In this document: in pieces, positions 54,987 through 62,304 of the stretch
Position numbering within the stretch: position 1 is the stretch's first letter
Layout of the letters: each line of letters opens with the position of its first letter
Assembly (NCBI RefSeq): GCF_903652925.1
Contig: NZ_CAHLAR010000002.1
Coordinates: 434,001 to 498,000 of the forward strand
Source of the DNA: Achromobacter anxifer
GTDB lineage: Bacteria; Pseudomonadota; Gammaproteobacteria; Burkholderiales; Burkholderiaceae_B
Direction: 5' to 3'
DNA: 64,000 bases
Notes under the pieces: generated by a model
Databases searched by the model: none
What the model saw: only the letters and a program-made list of their open reading frames with translations
Told to the model about the DNA's origin: nothing
Program-made: the position numbers and the translations under genes

Positions 54987-55024
54987 GTTCGCTTAACAGG
55001 AACATAAGTTCCGTTTTATGGAAC
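54987..55024 (+). promoter_or_regulatory. GGAAC/GTTCC boxes upstream of iclR
   Basis: GTTC at 54987, then GGAAC (54999-55003) and GTTCC (55008-55012) as a dyad, then GGAAC at 55020-55024, which overlaps the ribosome-site region of iclR. IclR proteins bind short dyads of this type; autorepression is a reasonable inference. Confidence 0.5.
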
Positions 55025-55028
55025 AACC

Positions 55029-55796
55029 ATGAGTATTCTCGATGGCGTGCAGCGCGTGCTGGCGCTGTATGCGGAAGGCGCGTCGGAGCTGAGCTTCACC
55101 GAAGTGGCGTCGCGCCTGTCCATGCCCAAGAGCACGGCATCGCGCCTGCTCAACCAGATGCAGCACTACGGACTGCTGGACCAGGACGCGGGCACGCGCC
55201 GCTACCGCGCCGGGACCATGCTGGCCCAGGCCGTGCGCGCCGGCATGGCGGCCACGCCGCTGGATGACGCCTGCCGCGTCGTGCTGGCCAGGCTGTCCGA
55301 CGACAGCGGCCTGACCGCCTACCTTTCCACCCTGAACCAGCGCGAGACCGTGGTGCTGCAGCGCTTGAATGGCTCGCATCCGGTCCAGGTGTTGTCGCCG
55401 CCGGGCTCGCGCCGCGCCGCGTCGGGCACCGCCATGGGCCGGGCGCTGCTGTCTCGCCTGAGCGAGAGCGAATTCGAGGCCCTGTACGGCGCCGATGCCG
55501 GCCTGCCGCTGCCCAGGGAAGGGCGCGATTGCCCCGCCACGGTCGGCGAGCTGGCCAAGCTGGTGGCACAGACCCGCGCCGACCATTGCGGCGTGGCCAT
55601 CGACCAGGCCATGCCCGGCATAGGCGCGGTGGCCGCCGCGGTGCGCGACCCCGCCACCGGCGAGCTGCGCGGCCTGTGCCTGTCCTTCGTTGCCTTCCAG
55701 GCCGACGCCGACCGCGTCGCCCGCCTGCGCGAGCTGGTGCTGCAGCAGGTGGGCAAGCTGGGGCGCGACCTGAACGATCCCTATTGGCTGGCCTGA
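55029..55796 (+). CDS. IclR-family transcriptional regulator
   Basis: Regulator of 255 aa. N-terminal winged helix (LSFTEVASRLSMPKSTASRLLNQM) and a C-terminal GAF-like effector domain (SGTAMGRALLSRLSE, CGVAIDQAMPGIGAVAAAVRD). It is encoded 5' of, and in the same direction as, pepE-DUF1177-aroM-bug, 70 bases before pepE, so it is the probable local regulator and may be co-transcribed. Confidence 0.92.
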   Translation: MSILDGVQRVLALYAEGASELSFTEVASRLSMPKSTASRLLNQMQHYGLLDQDAGTRRYRAGTMLAQAVRAGMAATPLDDACRVVLARLSDDSGLTAYLSTLNQRETVVLQRLNGSHPVQVLSPPGSRRAASGTAMGRALLSRLSESEFEALYGADAGLPLPREGRDCPATVGELAKLVAQTRADHCGVAIDQAMPGIGAVAAAVRDPATGELRGLCLSFVAFQADADRVARLRELVLQQVGKLGRDLNDPYWLA

Positions 55797-55866
55797 GTCC
55801 TTCCAGGCCCACAGATGCGTCCGCGCTGGCGGACATCCAGAAAATCCCCTTACGGAAATCTTCCAC

Positions 55867-56571
55867 ATGAACCTACTGCTCCTCAGCAACTCCAGCAGCG
55901 ACGCCGGCTATCTGGTCCACGCGCTGCCCGACATCCGCGAACTGATCGCCTCGCTGCCGCAGGGCGCGCCGGCCGTCTTCGTGCCGTACGCGGGCGTCAC
56001 CCGCGATTGGGACGAGTACACCGCGCTGGTGGCCTCGGCGCTGGCCGACACCGGCCTGGACATCCAGGGGCTGCACCGCGCCGAGGATCCGGCCGCCGCG
56101 CTGGAGCGCGCCGCCATCATCATCGTGGGCGGCGGCAATACCTTCAACCTGCTGGGCCAGCTGCGCCGCCAGGGCCTGCTCGAAGCCCTGGCGCGCCGCG
56201 TGCGCCAGGGCGCGGCCTACCTGGGCTGGAGCGCCGGATCCAACCTGACCTGCCCCAGCATCTGCACCACCAACGATATGCCCATCACGGACCCGGAAGG
56301 CTTCGACGCCCTGGGCCTGCTGTCGTTCCAGATCAACCCGCACTACACCAACGCGCATCCCCCCGGACATCGCGGCGAAACCCGCGCCCAGCGCCTGGCG
56401 GAGTTCTGCACACTGAATCCGCAGATGCCGGTGCTCGGCCTGCCGGAAGGTTCCGCGCTGCGCGTGCGCGGCGCCAGCATCGACCTGATCGGCCCGCATG
56501 ACGCGCCGCTGTTCCTGGGACGCGAGGAGCCGCGCGTGTTCCGTCCGGGGCCGGTGGAGATCCCGGCATGA
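55867..56571 (+). CDS. pepE: Peptidase E (aspartyl dipeptidase), family S51
   Basis: Cytoplasmic serine dipeptidase that in enterobacteria cleaves Asp-X dipeptides. The triad is conserved at Ser122 (LGWSAGSN), Asp137 (TNDMPI) and His159 (INPHYTN), each two residues later than in Salmonella PepE (120/135/157). GGGNTFNLL precedes the nucleophile elbow. Length 234 aa is normal. Its stop overlaps the DUF1177 start as ATGA, so the two are coupled. Confidence 0.92.
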   Translation: MNLLLLSNSSSDAGYLVHALPDIRELIASLPQGAPAVFVPYAGVTRDWDEYTALVASALADTGLDIQGLHRAEDPAAALERAAIIIVGGGNTFNLLGQLRRQGLLEALARRVRQGAAYLGWSAGSNLTCPSICTTNDMPITDPEGFDALGLLSFQINPHYTNAHPPGHRGETRAQRLAEFCTLNPQMPVLGLPEGSALRVRGASIDLIGPHDAPLFLGREEPRVFRPGPVEIPA

Positions 56572-57497
56572 AGCACGTCATCGATACCATCGAACTGCTG
56601 TCTTCCGCCCACATCACGGGCGAGGCGGTGGCCCAGCAACTGCGCGCGGCCGGCAACTGCGAAGTCGAAGTGACCCGGCTGGAGCGCGACGGCGCCGCCA
56701 CCGAATTCCTGTCCATCGTGATTCCCGGCCTGGACGACGCCGCGCCGCAGCTGGGCATCGTGGGCCGCCTGGGCGGCATCGGCGCGCGCCCCGCGGTCAC
56801 CGGCCTGGTGTCCGACAGCGACGGCGCGGTGGTCGCCATCGCCGCGGCCTTCAAGCTGATGGCCATGGCCCGCCAGGGCGACGTGCTGCCGGGCACGGTG
56901 CGCATCCGCACCCACATCTGCCCGCGCGCCGGCACGCGGCCGCATCACCCGGTGCCGATGATGCGCTCGCCGTTTCCCATGCGCGAGATGATGTCGCACG
57001 AAGTCGATCCGCGCATGGACGCGATCCTGTCGGTCGACACCACGCGCGGCAACCGCCTGGTCAACCACCGCGGCGTGGCGCTGACGCCGGTCGCGCGCCA
57101 GGGCTACCTGCTGCGCATTCCGGAAACCATGCTGGACGTGATGGGCTGGGTCAGCGGCGAACTGCCGGTGACCTTGCCGCTGACCACGCAAGACATCACG
57201 CCGTACGAAAACGGCCTGTGGCACGTGAACTCGCTGATGCAGCCCACGATCGTCACGGGCGCGCCGGTGGTGGGCGTGGCGCTGACGGCGCAGACCACCG
57301 TGCCGGGTTGCGCCACGGGAGTGACGAACGCCGTGGACGCCGACGTCGCCATGCGCTTCTGCATCGAAATCGCCAAGCTCTACGGGCAACGTGCGATGAG
57401 CTTTGTCGACGAAGCCGAATGGGCCGCCTTGCAGAGCCGCTACGGTTCGATGGCGCATCTGCAGACCGTGGGCCGCGAAGACGCGGGCGCCGCATGA
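56568..57497 (+). CDS. DUF1177 family protein
   Basis: Protein of 309 aa, recognised as DUF1177 by its overall sequence and by co-occurrence with AroM. No established function. Visible features: a glycine-rich LGIVGRLGGIGARPAVTGLVSDSDGAVVA region, a conserved-looking RTHICPRAGTRPHHPVPMM segment with several His and a Cys that could bind metal, and SVDTTRGN. It has no signal peptide. ATGA overlaps on both sides tie it translationally to pepE and aroM, implying a shared pathway or complex. Confidence 0.82.
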   Translation: MKHVIDTIELLSSAHITGEAVAQQLRAAGNCEVEVTRLERDGAATEFLSIVIPGLDDAAPQLGIVGRLGGIGARPAVTGLVSDSDGAVVAIAAAFKLMAMARQGDVLPGTVRIRTHICPRAGTRPHHPVPMMRSPFPMREMMSHEVDPRMDAILSVDTTRGNRLVNHRGVALTPVARQGYLLRIPETMLDVMGWVSGELPVTLPLTTQDITPYENGLWHVNSLMQPTIVTGAPVVGVALTAQTTVPGCATGVTNAVDADVAMRFCIEIAKLYGQRAMSFVDEAEWAALQSRYGSMAHLQTVGREDAGAA

Positions 57498-58180
57498 GCG
57501 CGCCGCAACGCCGCGTGGCGTTCTTCACCATCGGCCAGTCGCCGCGCAGCGACGTGGTGCCCGAGATGGCGCCGCTGCTGGGCGCGCAGGTGCGCATCGA
57601 CGAATTCGGCGCGCTCGACGGCCTGGATGCAGCGGGCCTGGCCGCGCTGGCGCCCAAGCCGGGCGAGTACCGCTTCGCCACGCGCATGCGCGACGGCTCG
57701 CAGATCGAACTGGACGCGGCCGCCGCCGAGGCGCGCCTGGCCGAGGTCATGCGCCAGGCCGATGCCGCGGGCTACGACGTGCTGGTGCCTCTGTGCACCG
57801 GCACCGCGATCGCGCCGATGCGCACGCTGGTGGTGGAGCCGCAGCAGGTCGTGGACCATCTGGTTGCCGGCCTGGCCGAGCATTGCCGCAAGGTGGGGCT
57901 GGTGGTGCCGCTGGAAGCGCAGGTCGACGCCTTCCACATGGTCGTGCCGCTGTCCTGCGAGACCGTGGTCGTCCATGCCTCGCCTTACGAAGCCGACGCC
58001 GCCCAGGCCGCGCGCAACTTCGAGCGCGCGGGCCGCGAGCTGGCGTCGTGCGACCTGATCATCATGCATTGCATGGGCTATGCCGAGCGCATGCGCCAGG
58101 CGGTGGCGCAAGCCTCCGGCCGTCCGGTGCTGCTGTCGAACCGCATGGTCGCGCAGACGCTGGCGCAAATACTGGAATAA
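57494..58180 (+). CDS. aroM: AroM family protein, possible Asp/Glu-racemase relative
   Basis: AroM-family protein of 228 aa (GQSPRSDVVPEM near the N-terminus). The E. coli namesake has no proven function. Two cysteines, Cys101 (VPLCTGTAIAP) and Cys193 (MHCMGYAERM), sit in strand-loop contexts like the two catalytic cysteines of the aspartate/glutamate/hydantoin racemase superfamily; this comparison is my inference. Coupled to DUF1177 by ATGA. A long hairpin separates it from the bug gene. Confidence 0.8.
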   Translation: MSAPQRRVAFFTIGQSPRSDVVPEMAPLLGAQVRIDEFGALDGLDAAGLAALAPKPGEYRFATRMRDGSQIELDAAAAEARLAEVMRQADAAGYDVLVPLCTGTAIAPMRTLVVEPQQVVDHLVAGLAEHCRKVGLVVPLEAQVDAFHMVVPLSCETVVVHASPYEADAAQAARNFERAGRELASCDLIIMHCMGYAERMRQAVAQASGRPVLLSNRMVAQTLAQILE

Positions 58181-58190
58181 CGCCGCGGGA

Positions 58191-58238
58191 CCGCCGCGCG
58201 CCTGCCGTGCTTTTCGAAGCGCGGCAGGCGCGCGGCGG
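58191..58238 (+). other. 22-bp hairpin with TTCG loop between aroM and bug
   Basis: CCGCCGCGCGCCTGCCG (58191-58207) pairs perfectly with 58222-58238; a T-G wobble and GCTT/AAGC extend the stem to a TTCG tetraloop at 58213-58216. No T-run follows. Likely an RNA processing or stability element protecting the downstream bug message, or a Rho/attenuation element. Confidence 0.7.
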
Positions 58239-58295
58239 CGAGCGGCGAGAGGAGACGAAGCGGGCTTCGTCAATCAATCGTTGGGAGTGTTTTTC

Positions 58296-59285
58296 ATGTT
58301 CTGCCGTACTCTGTATCGCGCCGCAGGCGCACTGTTCGCCGTCACCGCCCTGACGGCCACGCCGGCGCTTGCCGCCGACGCGTGGAAACCCGCCAAGCCG
58401 GTGCGCCTCTTGGTGGGCTTCGCGCCCGGCGGCTCAGCCGACACCTTGGCTCGTCTGCTGGCCGAGCCGCTGTCGCAGCGCCTGGGCCAGCCCGTCGTGG
58501 TGGAAAACCTGGCTGGCGCGGGCGGCAACATCATGGCCTACCGCCTGGCCCAGTCGCCGGCCGACGGCTACACCATCGGCATCGCCGCCGCCGGTTCCAT
58601 GGCCATCACCCATGTCCTGAACCCCAAGGGCACGAACTACAAGCCTACGGATTTCACGCCCATCACGCTGGCCGCGGTGCAGCCCAACGTGGTCATCGTC
58701 AACAAGGACGTGCCGGCCAACAACCTGGCCGAGCTGAAGGAATACTTCCAGAAGACGCCGACCGCCACCTACGGCACCGCCGGCGTGGGCATTTCCAACC
58801 ACCTGATCGCCGAGACCATGCTGTACAAGCTGGGCGTGAAGGTGCCGCATGCCGCCTACCGCGGCGCGGCGCCCGTCATCACCGACCTGCTGGGCGGGCA
58901 CATCGCCATGACGATGGACAACATCTCCACCGCCGCGCCGCTGGCCTCGCAGGGCAAGGTCAAGGCGATTGCCGTGGCCTCGCTCAAGCGCTCCCCGCAG
59001 CTGCCCAATGTGCCGACGCTGGATGAGCAGGGCCTGAAGGGCTTCGACATGCCGACCTGGCAAGGCGTGTTCGCGCCCGCCGGCCTGCCGGCCGACGTGC
59101 TGGCCGCCTACTACGCGGCCATGCAGGACGTGCTGAAGCAGCCCGCGCTGGTCGAGAAGATGGCCGGCCTGGGTTCGGAGCCGGTCACGGGCATGACGCC
59201 GGAGCAGTTCGGCCAGTTCCTGGAGAAGAACCGCCAGCAGTGGGCTGACATCGTCAAGGCGGCGAACATCAGCCTGGAGCAGTAA
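58296..59285 (+). CDS. Bug-family periplasmic binding protein
   Basis: TctC-type binding protein of 329 aa. Signal peptide ends ATPALAA before DAWKPAKPVRLLVGFAPGGSADTLAR; VVVENLAGAGG is also typical. GGGAG lies about 10 bases before the ATG. In Bordetella, characterised Bug proteins bind aspartate (BugD) and glutamate (BugE), which would suit the adjoining PepE and AroM, but the ligand cannot be read from this sequence. Last gene of the IclR-linked cluster. Confidence 0.9.
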   Translation: MFCRTLYRAAGALFAVTALTATPALAADAWKPAKPVRLLVGFAPGGSADTLARLLAEPLSQRLGQPVVVENLAGAGGNIMAYRLAQSPADGYTIGIAAAGSMAITHVLNPKGTNYKPTDFTPITLAAVQPNVVIVNKDVPANNLAELKEYFQKTPTATYGTAGVGISNHLIAETMLYKLGVKVPHAAYRGAAPVITDLLGGHIAMTMDNISTAAPLASQGKVKAIAVASLKRSPQLPNVPTLDEQGLKGFDMPTWQGVFAPAGLPADVLAAYYAAMQDVLKQPALVEKMAGLGSEPVTGMTPEQFGQFLEKNRQQWADIVKAANISLEQ

Positions 59286-59288
59286 GCG

Positions 59289-59428
59289 GTTAGCAGCAAG
59301 TGGCAAGCGGCAAGCGGCAAGCGGCAAGCTGCGGGTGGCAAGCCGCAAGCCGCAAGCCGCAAGCAACAAGCAGCTAGCAATAAGCAACAAGCGACAAGCA
59401 GCCAGCGACAAGCAGCTAGCAGCAGCCA
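59289..59428. repeat. Degenerate heptanucleotide array, about 20 units of GCAAGCN
   Basis: Twenty consecutive 7-mers begin 3 bases after the bug stop. Exact GCAAGCG and GCAAGCC copies occupy the left half; the right half drifts to ACAAGCA, GCTAGCA and similar. The array is noncoding on the plus strand and is followed by the terminator at 59439-59471. Confidence 0.85.
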
Positions 59429-59438
59429 GTCTGCCGGC

Positions 59439-59471
59439 AAACCCTCCCGTAAAACGGAGGGTTTGTTTTTT
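59439..59471 (+). terminator. Intrinsic terminator of the pepE-bug operon
   Basis: AAACCCTCC(C)GT pairs with ACGGAGGGTTT with one bulged C, followed by TTTGTTTTTT. Confidence 0.88.
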
Positions 59472-59487
59472 GCGCGGACCATCGCGC

Positions 59488-59508
59488 TTGACTCTGAAGT
59501 AGCTTCAG
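59488..59508 (+). promoter_or_regulatory. MerR-type promoter/operator candidate
   Basis: A -35-like TTGACT (59488-59493) is followed immediately by the dyad CTGAAG-TAG-CTTCAG (59494-59508). This is the arrangement of MerR-family metal or redox promoters, where the dyad fills a long spacer. The -10 (around 59513-59519) is poor. The dyad plus following T-run could instead be a second weak terminator, but a strong one lies just upstream. Confidence 0.5.
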
Positions 59509-59559
59509 GCTTTTTCATGAGGCCTGGCAATTCGCCGACCAGGCGATCTGGAGTCTGAA

Positions 59560-59859
59560 ATGGGCATATTGAAGCAACTGCTGGGCGGCCATGGCAGCCG
59601 CCAGGGGTATGGCGGCCGCCATGGTCACGATGGCCATCGGGGCGGCTCTTACGGCAATCCGCCGGGCGGGCCCGCGCAGGCGGCTGCCGTCGCCTGCAAT
59701 GGCTGCGGCGCGGCGCAGGCGGCCGGCAGCCGGTATTGTTCACAATGCGGCGCTACGCTGGCGGCGGCCACATGTCCCCAGTGCCGGGCCGCCCTCGCTG
59801 CCGGGGCGAGCTTCTGCGGGCAATGCGGCACGGCCGTCGCGCGCGCGAATCAACCCTGA
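59560..59859 (+). CDS. His-rich double zinc-ribbon protein
   Basis: Small soluble protein of 99 aa. The N-terminal segment (about residues 9-33) is rich in His and Gly (GHGSRQGYGGRHGHDGHRGG). Two CxxC...CxxC zinc ribbons follow: CNGC with CSQCG, and CPQC with CGQCG. GGAG lies 7 bases before the ATG. It is 87 bases before a CDF metal exporter, so a role as metal chaperone, buffer or sensor for that transporter is likely; I know no experimental function. Confidence 0.82.
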   Translation: MGILKQLLGGHGSRQGYGGRHGHDGHRGGSYGNPPGGPAQAAAVACNGCGAAQAAGSRYCSQCGATLAAATCPQCRAALAAGASFCGQCGTAVARANQP

Positions 59860-59946
59860 TTCCTTTTCGCCGCGAAGGACCATTAGAAGAACCGCCGCAA
59901 CGAACCACCACAACGAACCGCCACAAGAATCACCACAAGGACCCCC

Positions 59947-60840
59947 ATGAGCGACAGCCACCAGCACGGCGACGTGCGCGCCTTGCCCGAATCCCGCCTC
60001 TGGATCGCCTTCGCCCTGACGGGCAGCTTCATGCTGGTGGAGGTCGTGGGCGGAATGATCACCGGTAGCCTGGCATTGATTTCCGATGCCATGCACATGA
60101 TGACCGACGCCATGGCCTTGCTGCTGGCGCTGGTGGCGATACGCGCGGGCCGCAAGGCGGCGGACCTGATGCGCACCTACGGCTACGCCCGCTTCGAGAT
60201 CCTGGCGGCGGCGGTCAATGCGCTGGTGCTGCTGGGCGTGGCGTTCTACATCCTGTACGAGGCCTATCAGCGCCTATCGGCGCCGGCGGACATCCAATCA
60301 TTGGGAATGCTGGCGGTCGCCGTGGTCGGGCTGATCGTCAACCTGATCTCCATGCGCCTTCTGGCAAGCGCCAAGGACGAGAGCCTGAACGTGAAGGGCG
60401 CCTATCTGGAGGTGTGGGCCGACATGCTGGGGTCAATCGGCGTGATCGTCGGCGCCGTGGTCATCTGGCTGACGGGCTGGCGCTGGGTCGATTCGGCGCT
60501 GGCGGTGGGCATAGGCTTCATGGTGTTCCCGCGCACCTGGGTGCTGCTGCGCGAGTGCGTGAACATCCTGCTGGAGGGCGTGCCGCCGGGCATGAGCCTG
60601 CAGGCCGTGCGCGATGCGATCCTGGACACCGCGGGCGTGGCCTCCATCCACGACATACACCTGTGGGCAGTGACCCAGGCCAACCCGATGCTGACCGGCC
60701 ACGTGGTGCTGGCGGAGGGCGCGGACGGCGAACAAGTACGGCGCGCCATCGAGACCCGCTTGCAGGCGGATTTCCACTTGCACCATACGACGCTGCAGAT
60801 GGAGCGGGAGGACCGCTCGGCCGAGGAACATATCCATTGA
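59947..60840 (+). CDS. Cation diffusion facilitator (metal exporter)
   Basis: CDF-family metal:proton antiporter, 297 aa, with about six helices and a C-terminal cytoplasmic domain. Helix 2 carries SDAMHMMTDA with the His/Asp pair. Helix 5 has EVWADMLGS where many zinc exporters have HVLGDLLGS, so one transport-site histidine is replaced by glutamate. Substrates are probably Zn2+, Co2+ or a related ion. It likely shares a transcript with the zinc-ribbon gene. Confidence 0.9.
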   Translation: MSDSHQHGDVRALPESRLWIAFALTGSFMLVEVVGGMITGSLALISDAMHMMTDAMALLLALVAIRAGRKAADLMRTYGYARFEILAAAVNALVLLGVAFYILYEAYQRLSAPADIQSLGMLAVAVVGLIVNLISMRLLASAKDESLNVKGAYLEVWADMLGSIGVIVGAVVIWLTGWRWVDSALAVGIGFMVFPRTWVLLRECVNILLEGVPPGMSLQAVRDAILDTAGVASIHDIHLWAVTQANPMLTGHVVLAEGADGEQVRRAIETRLQADFHLHHTTLQMEREDRSAEEHIH

Positions 60841-60874
60841 GCGCGGCGGGGCGTCGGAGACGAATGTTCCGTGC

Positions 60875-60905
60875 AAGAAAAAGCCCCCGTCCGTAGACAG
60901 GGGCT
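60875..60905 (-). terminator. Intrinsic terminator of coaBC
   Basis: AGCCCC (60882-60887) pairs with GGGGCT (60900-60905), extended by GTC/GAC past one mismatch. On the minus strand it is followed by CTTTTTCTTG. Confidence 0.75.
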
Positions 60906-60942
60906 CTTCAACGCGGCCGGGTCGGGCTATGGCGCCCGCTTT

Positions 60943-62139
60943 TTATTGCGGCAGTCTGGCGGCGATTTCCGCGATCAGGCGACGGGCCGCATCCAGCTTG
61001 TCGGCGGCGGGCAGGGGATGGGTGCCTTGTTCGTCGAACAGCACCAGTTCGGTGGTGTCGGCGTCCATGACCTTGTGCGCCAGATTGCCCACCAGCAGCG
61101 GAATGCCCTTGCGCGTGCGCTTGGCTTCGGCGTGTTCGGCCAGCTTTTCGGTTTCGGCGGCGAAGCCCACGCACCAGGGACCATTGGGCAGCTTGGCCAC
61201 TTCGGCCAGGATGTCCGGATTGGGTTCGAATTCCATCACGGGCGCGCCGCCGCCTTCGCTGGTTTTCTTCAGCTTCTGGTTGCTGACGTTCTTGACGCGC
61301 CAGTCCGCCACCGCGGCCACGGCGATGAAGATGTCCGCGTCTGCCGCGCTGGCCATCACGGCGTCATGCATCTGGCGCGCCGTGGTAACCGACAGCGCGG
61401 TGACGCCGCGCGGCACCGGCAGGAAGGTGGCGCCGGAAATCAGCGTGACGCGGGCGCCGGCCTCGCGCGCGGCGCGCGCCAGCGCGTAGCCGGTCTTGCC
61501 GGAAGAGCGGTTGCTCAGCACGCGCACCGGGTCCACGGGTTCGGAGGTGGGGCCGGCGGTCAGCAGCACATGGCGGCCGGCCAGCAGCTTGGGCTGGAAG
61601 AAGGCGATCAGGTCGGTCAGCAGTTCATGCGCTTCCAGCATGCGGCCGTCGCCGGTCTCGCCGCAAGCCTGCTCGCCGGCGGCGGGGCCCAGCACGCTGA
61701 TGCCGTCGGCGCGCAATTGTTCGACGTTGCGTTGCGTGGCCGGGTTGGCCCACATCTCGCGGTTCATGGCGGGCGCCACCAGCAGCGGACAGGCGCGCGC
61801 CAGGCACAGCGTGGATAGCAGGTCGTCGGCCATGCCGTGCGCCAGCTTGGCCATGAAGTCGGCGCTGGCCGGCGCGATCAGCACCGCGTCCGCGCCGCGC
61901 GTCAGGTCGATGTGCGCCATGTTGTTGGGCACGCGCGCGTCCCAGGCGTCCACGAACACCGGGCGGCCCGACAGCGCCTGCATGGTGACCGGGGTGATGA
62001 AGTGCGTGGCTGCCTCCGTCATCACCACGTCGACGGTGGCGCCTTGTTCGGTCATGCGGCGCACCAGTTCGGCGATTTTGTAGCAGGCGATGCCGCCGGT
62101 CAGGCCGAGGACGATGCGTTTGCGGGCGAGGTCGAGCAT
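60943..62139 (-). CDS. coaBC: Bifunctional phosphopantothenoylcysteine decarboxylase/synthase
   Basis: Two consecutive steps of coenzyme A synthesis in one 398-aa protein. The N-terminal CoaC flavoprotein has GLTGGIACYKIAELVRRM, the active-site His in HIDLTRGADAVLIAPASA, and the Cys in GEQACGETGDGRM. The CoaB half begins HVLLTAGPTSEPVDPVRVLSNRSSGKTG. The ATG at 62139 gives the standard N-terminus. It lies 165 bases after lspA on the same strand. Confidence 0.96.
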   Translation of the reverse strand: MLDLARKRIVLGLTGGIACYKIAELVRRMTEQGATVDVVMTEAATHFITPVTMQALSGRPVFVDAWDARVPNNMAHIDLTRGADAVLIAPASADFMAKLAHGMADDLLSTLCLARACPLLVAPAMNREMWANPATQRNVEQLRADGISVLGPAAGEQACGETGDGRMLEAHELLTDLIAFFQPKLLAGRHVLLTAGPTSEPVDPVRVLSNRSSGKTGYALARAAREAGARVTLISGATFLPVPRGVTALSVTTARQMHDAVMASAADADIFIAVAAVADWRVKNVSNQKLKKTSEGGGAPVMEFEPNPDILAEVAKLPNGPWCVGFAAETEKLAEHAEAKRTRKGIPLLVGNLAHKVMDADTTELVLFDEQGTHPLPAADKLDAARRLIAEIAARLPQ

Positions 62140-62304
62140 GAGGGAGGCGGCGGGATCAGCGCCGTGTAAACGAGGAACGGACAGTGATTTTATTCTGCAT
62201 TGCGGCATTGCGCCGTTCGCGATGCGTGCAGGGGGCATCAAGCAGGACAAAAACCGGTGGGAAGCAGGGGCAAAGCCGGGGCGTGGCGCCCCGGCTGGCC
62301 GGCA

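Noticed and set aside
58434-59411. Minus-strand frame with repetitive LAACRLP-type heptapeptides
   Set aside because: The peptide periodicity is the heptanucleotide array read in three phases; the rest is antisense to the bug gene.
59494-59515. Second intrinsic terminator after the bug gene
   Set aside because: The 6-bp stem followed by a T-run could terminate, but a strong terminator lies 25 bases upstream and the adjoining TTGACT fits a MerR-type promoter better. Kept as an alternative only.
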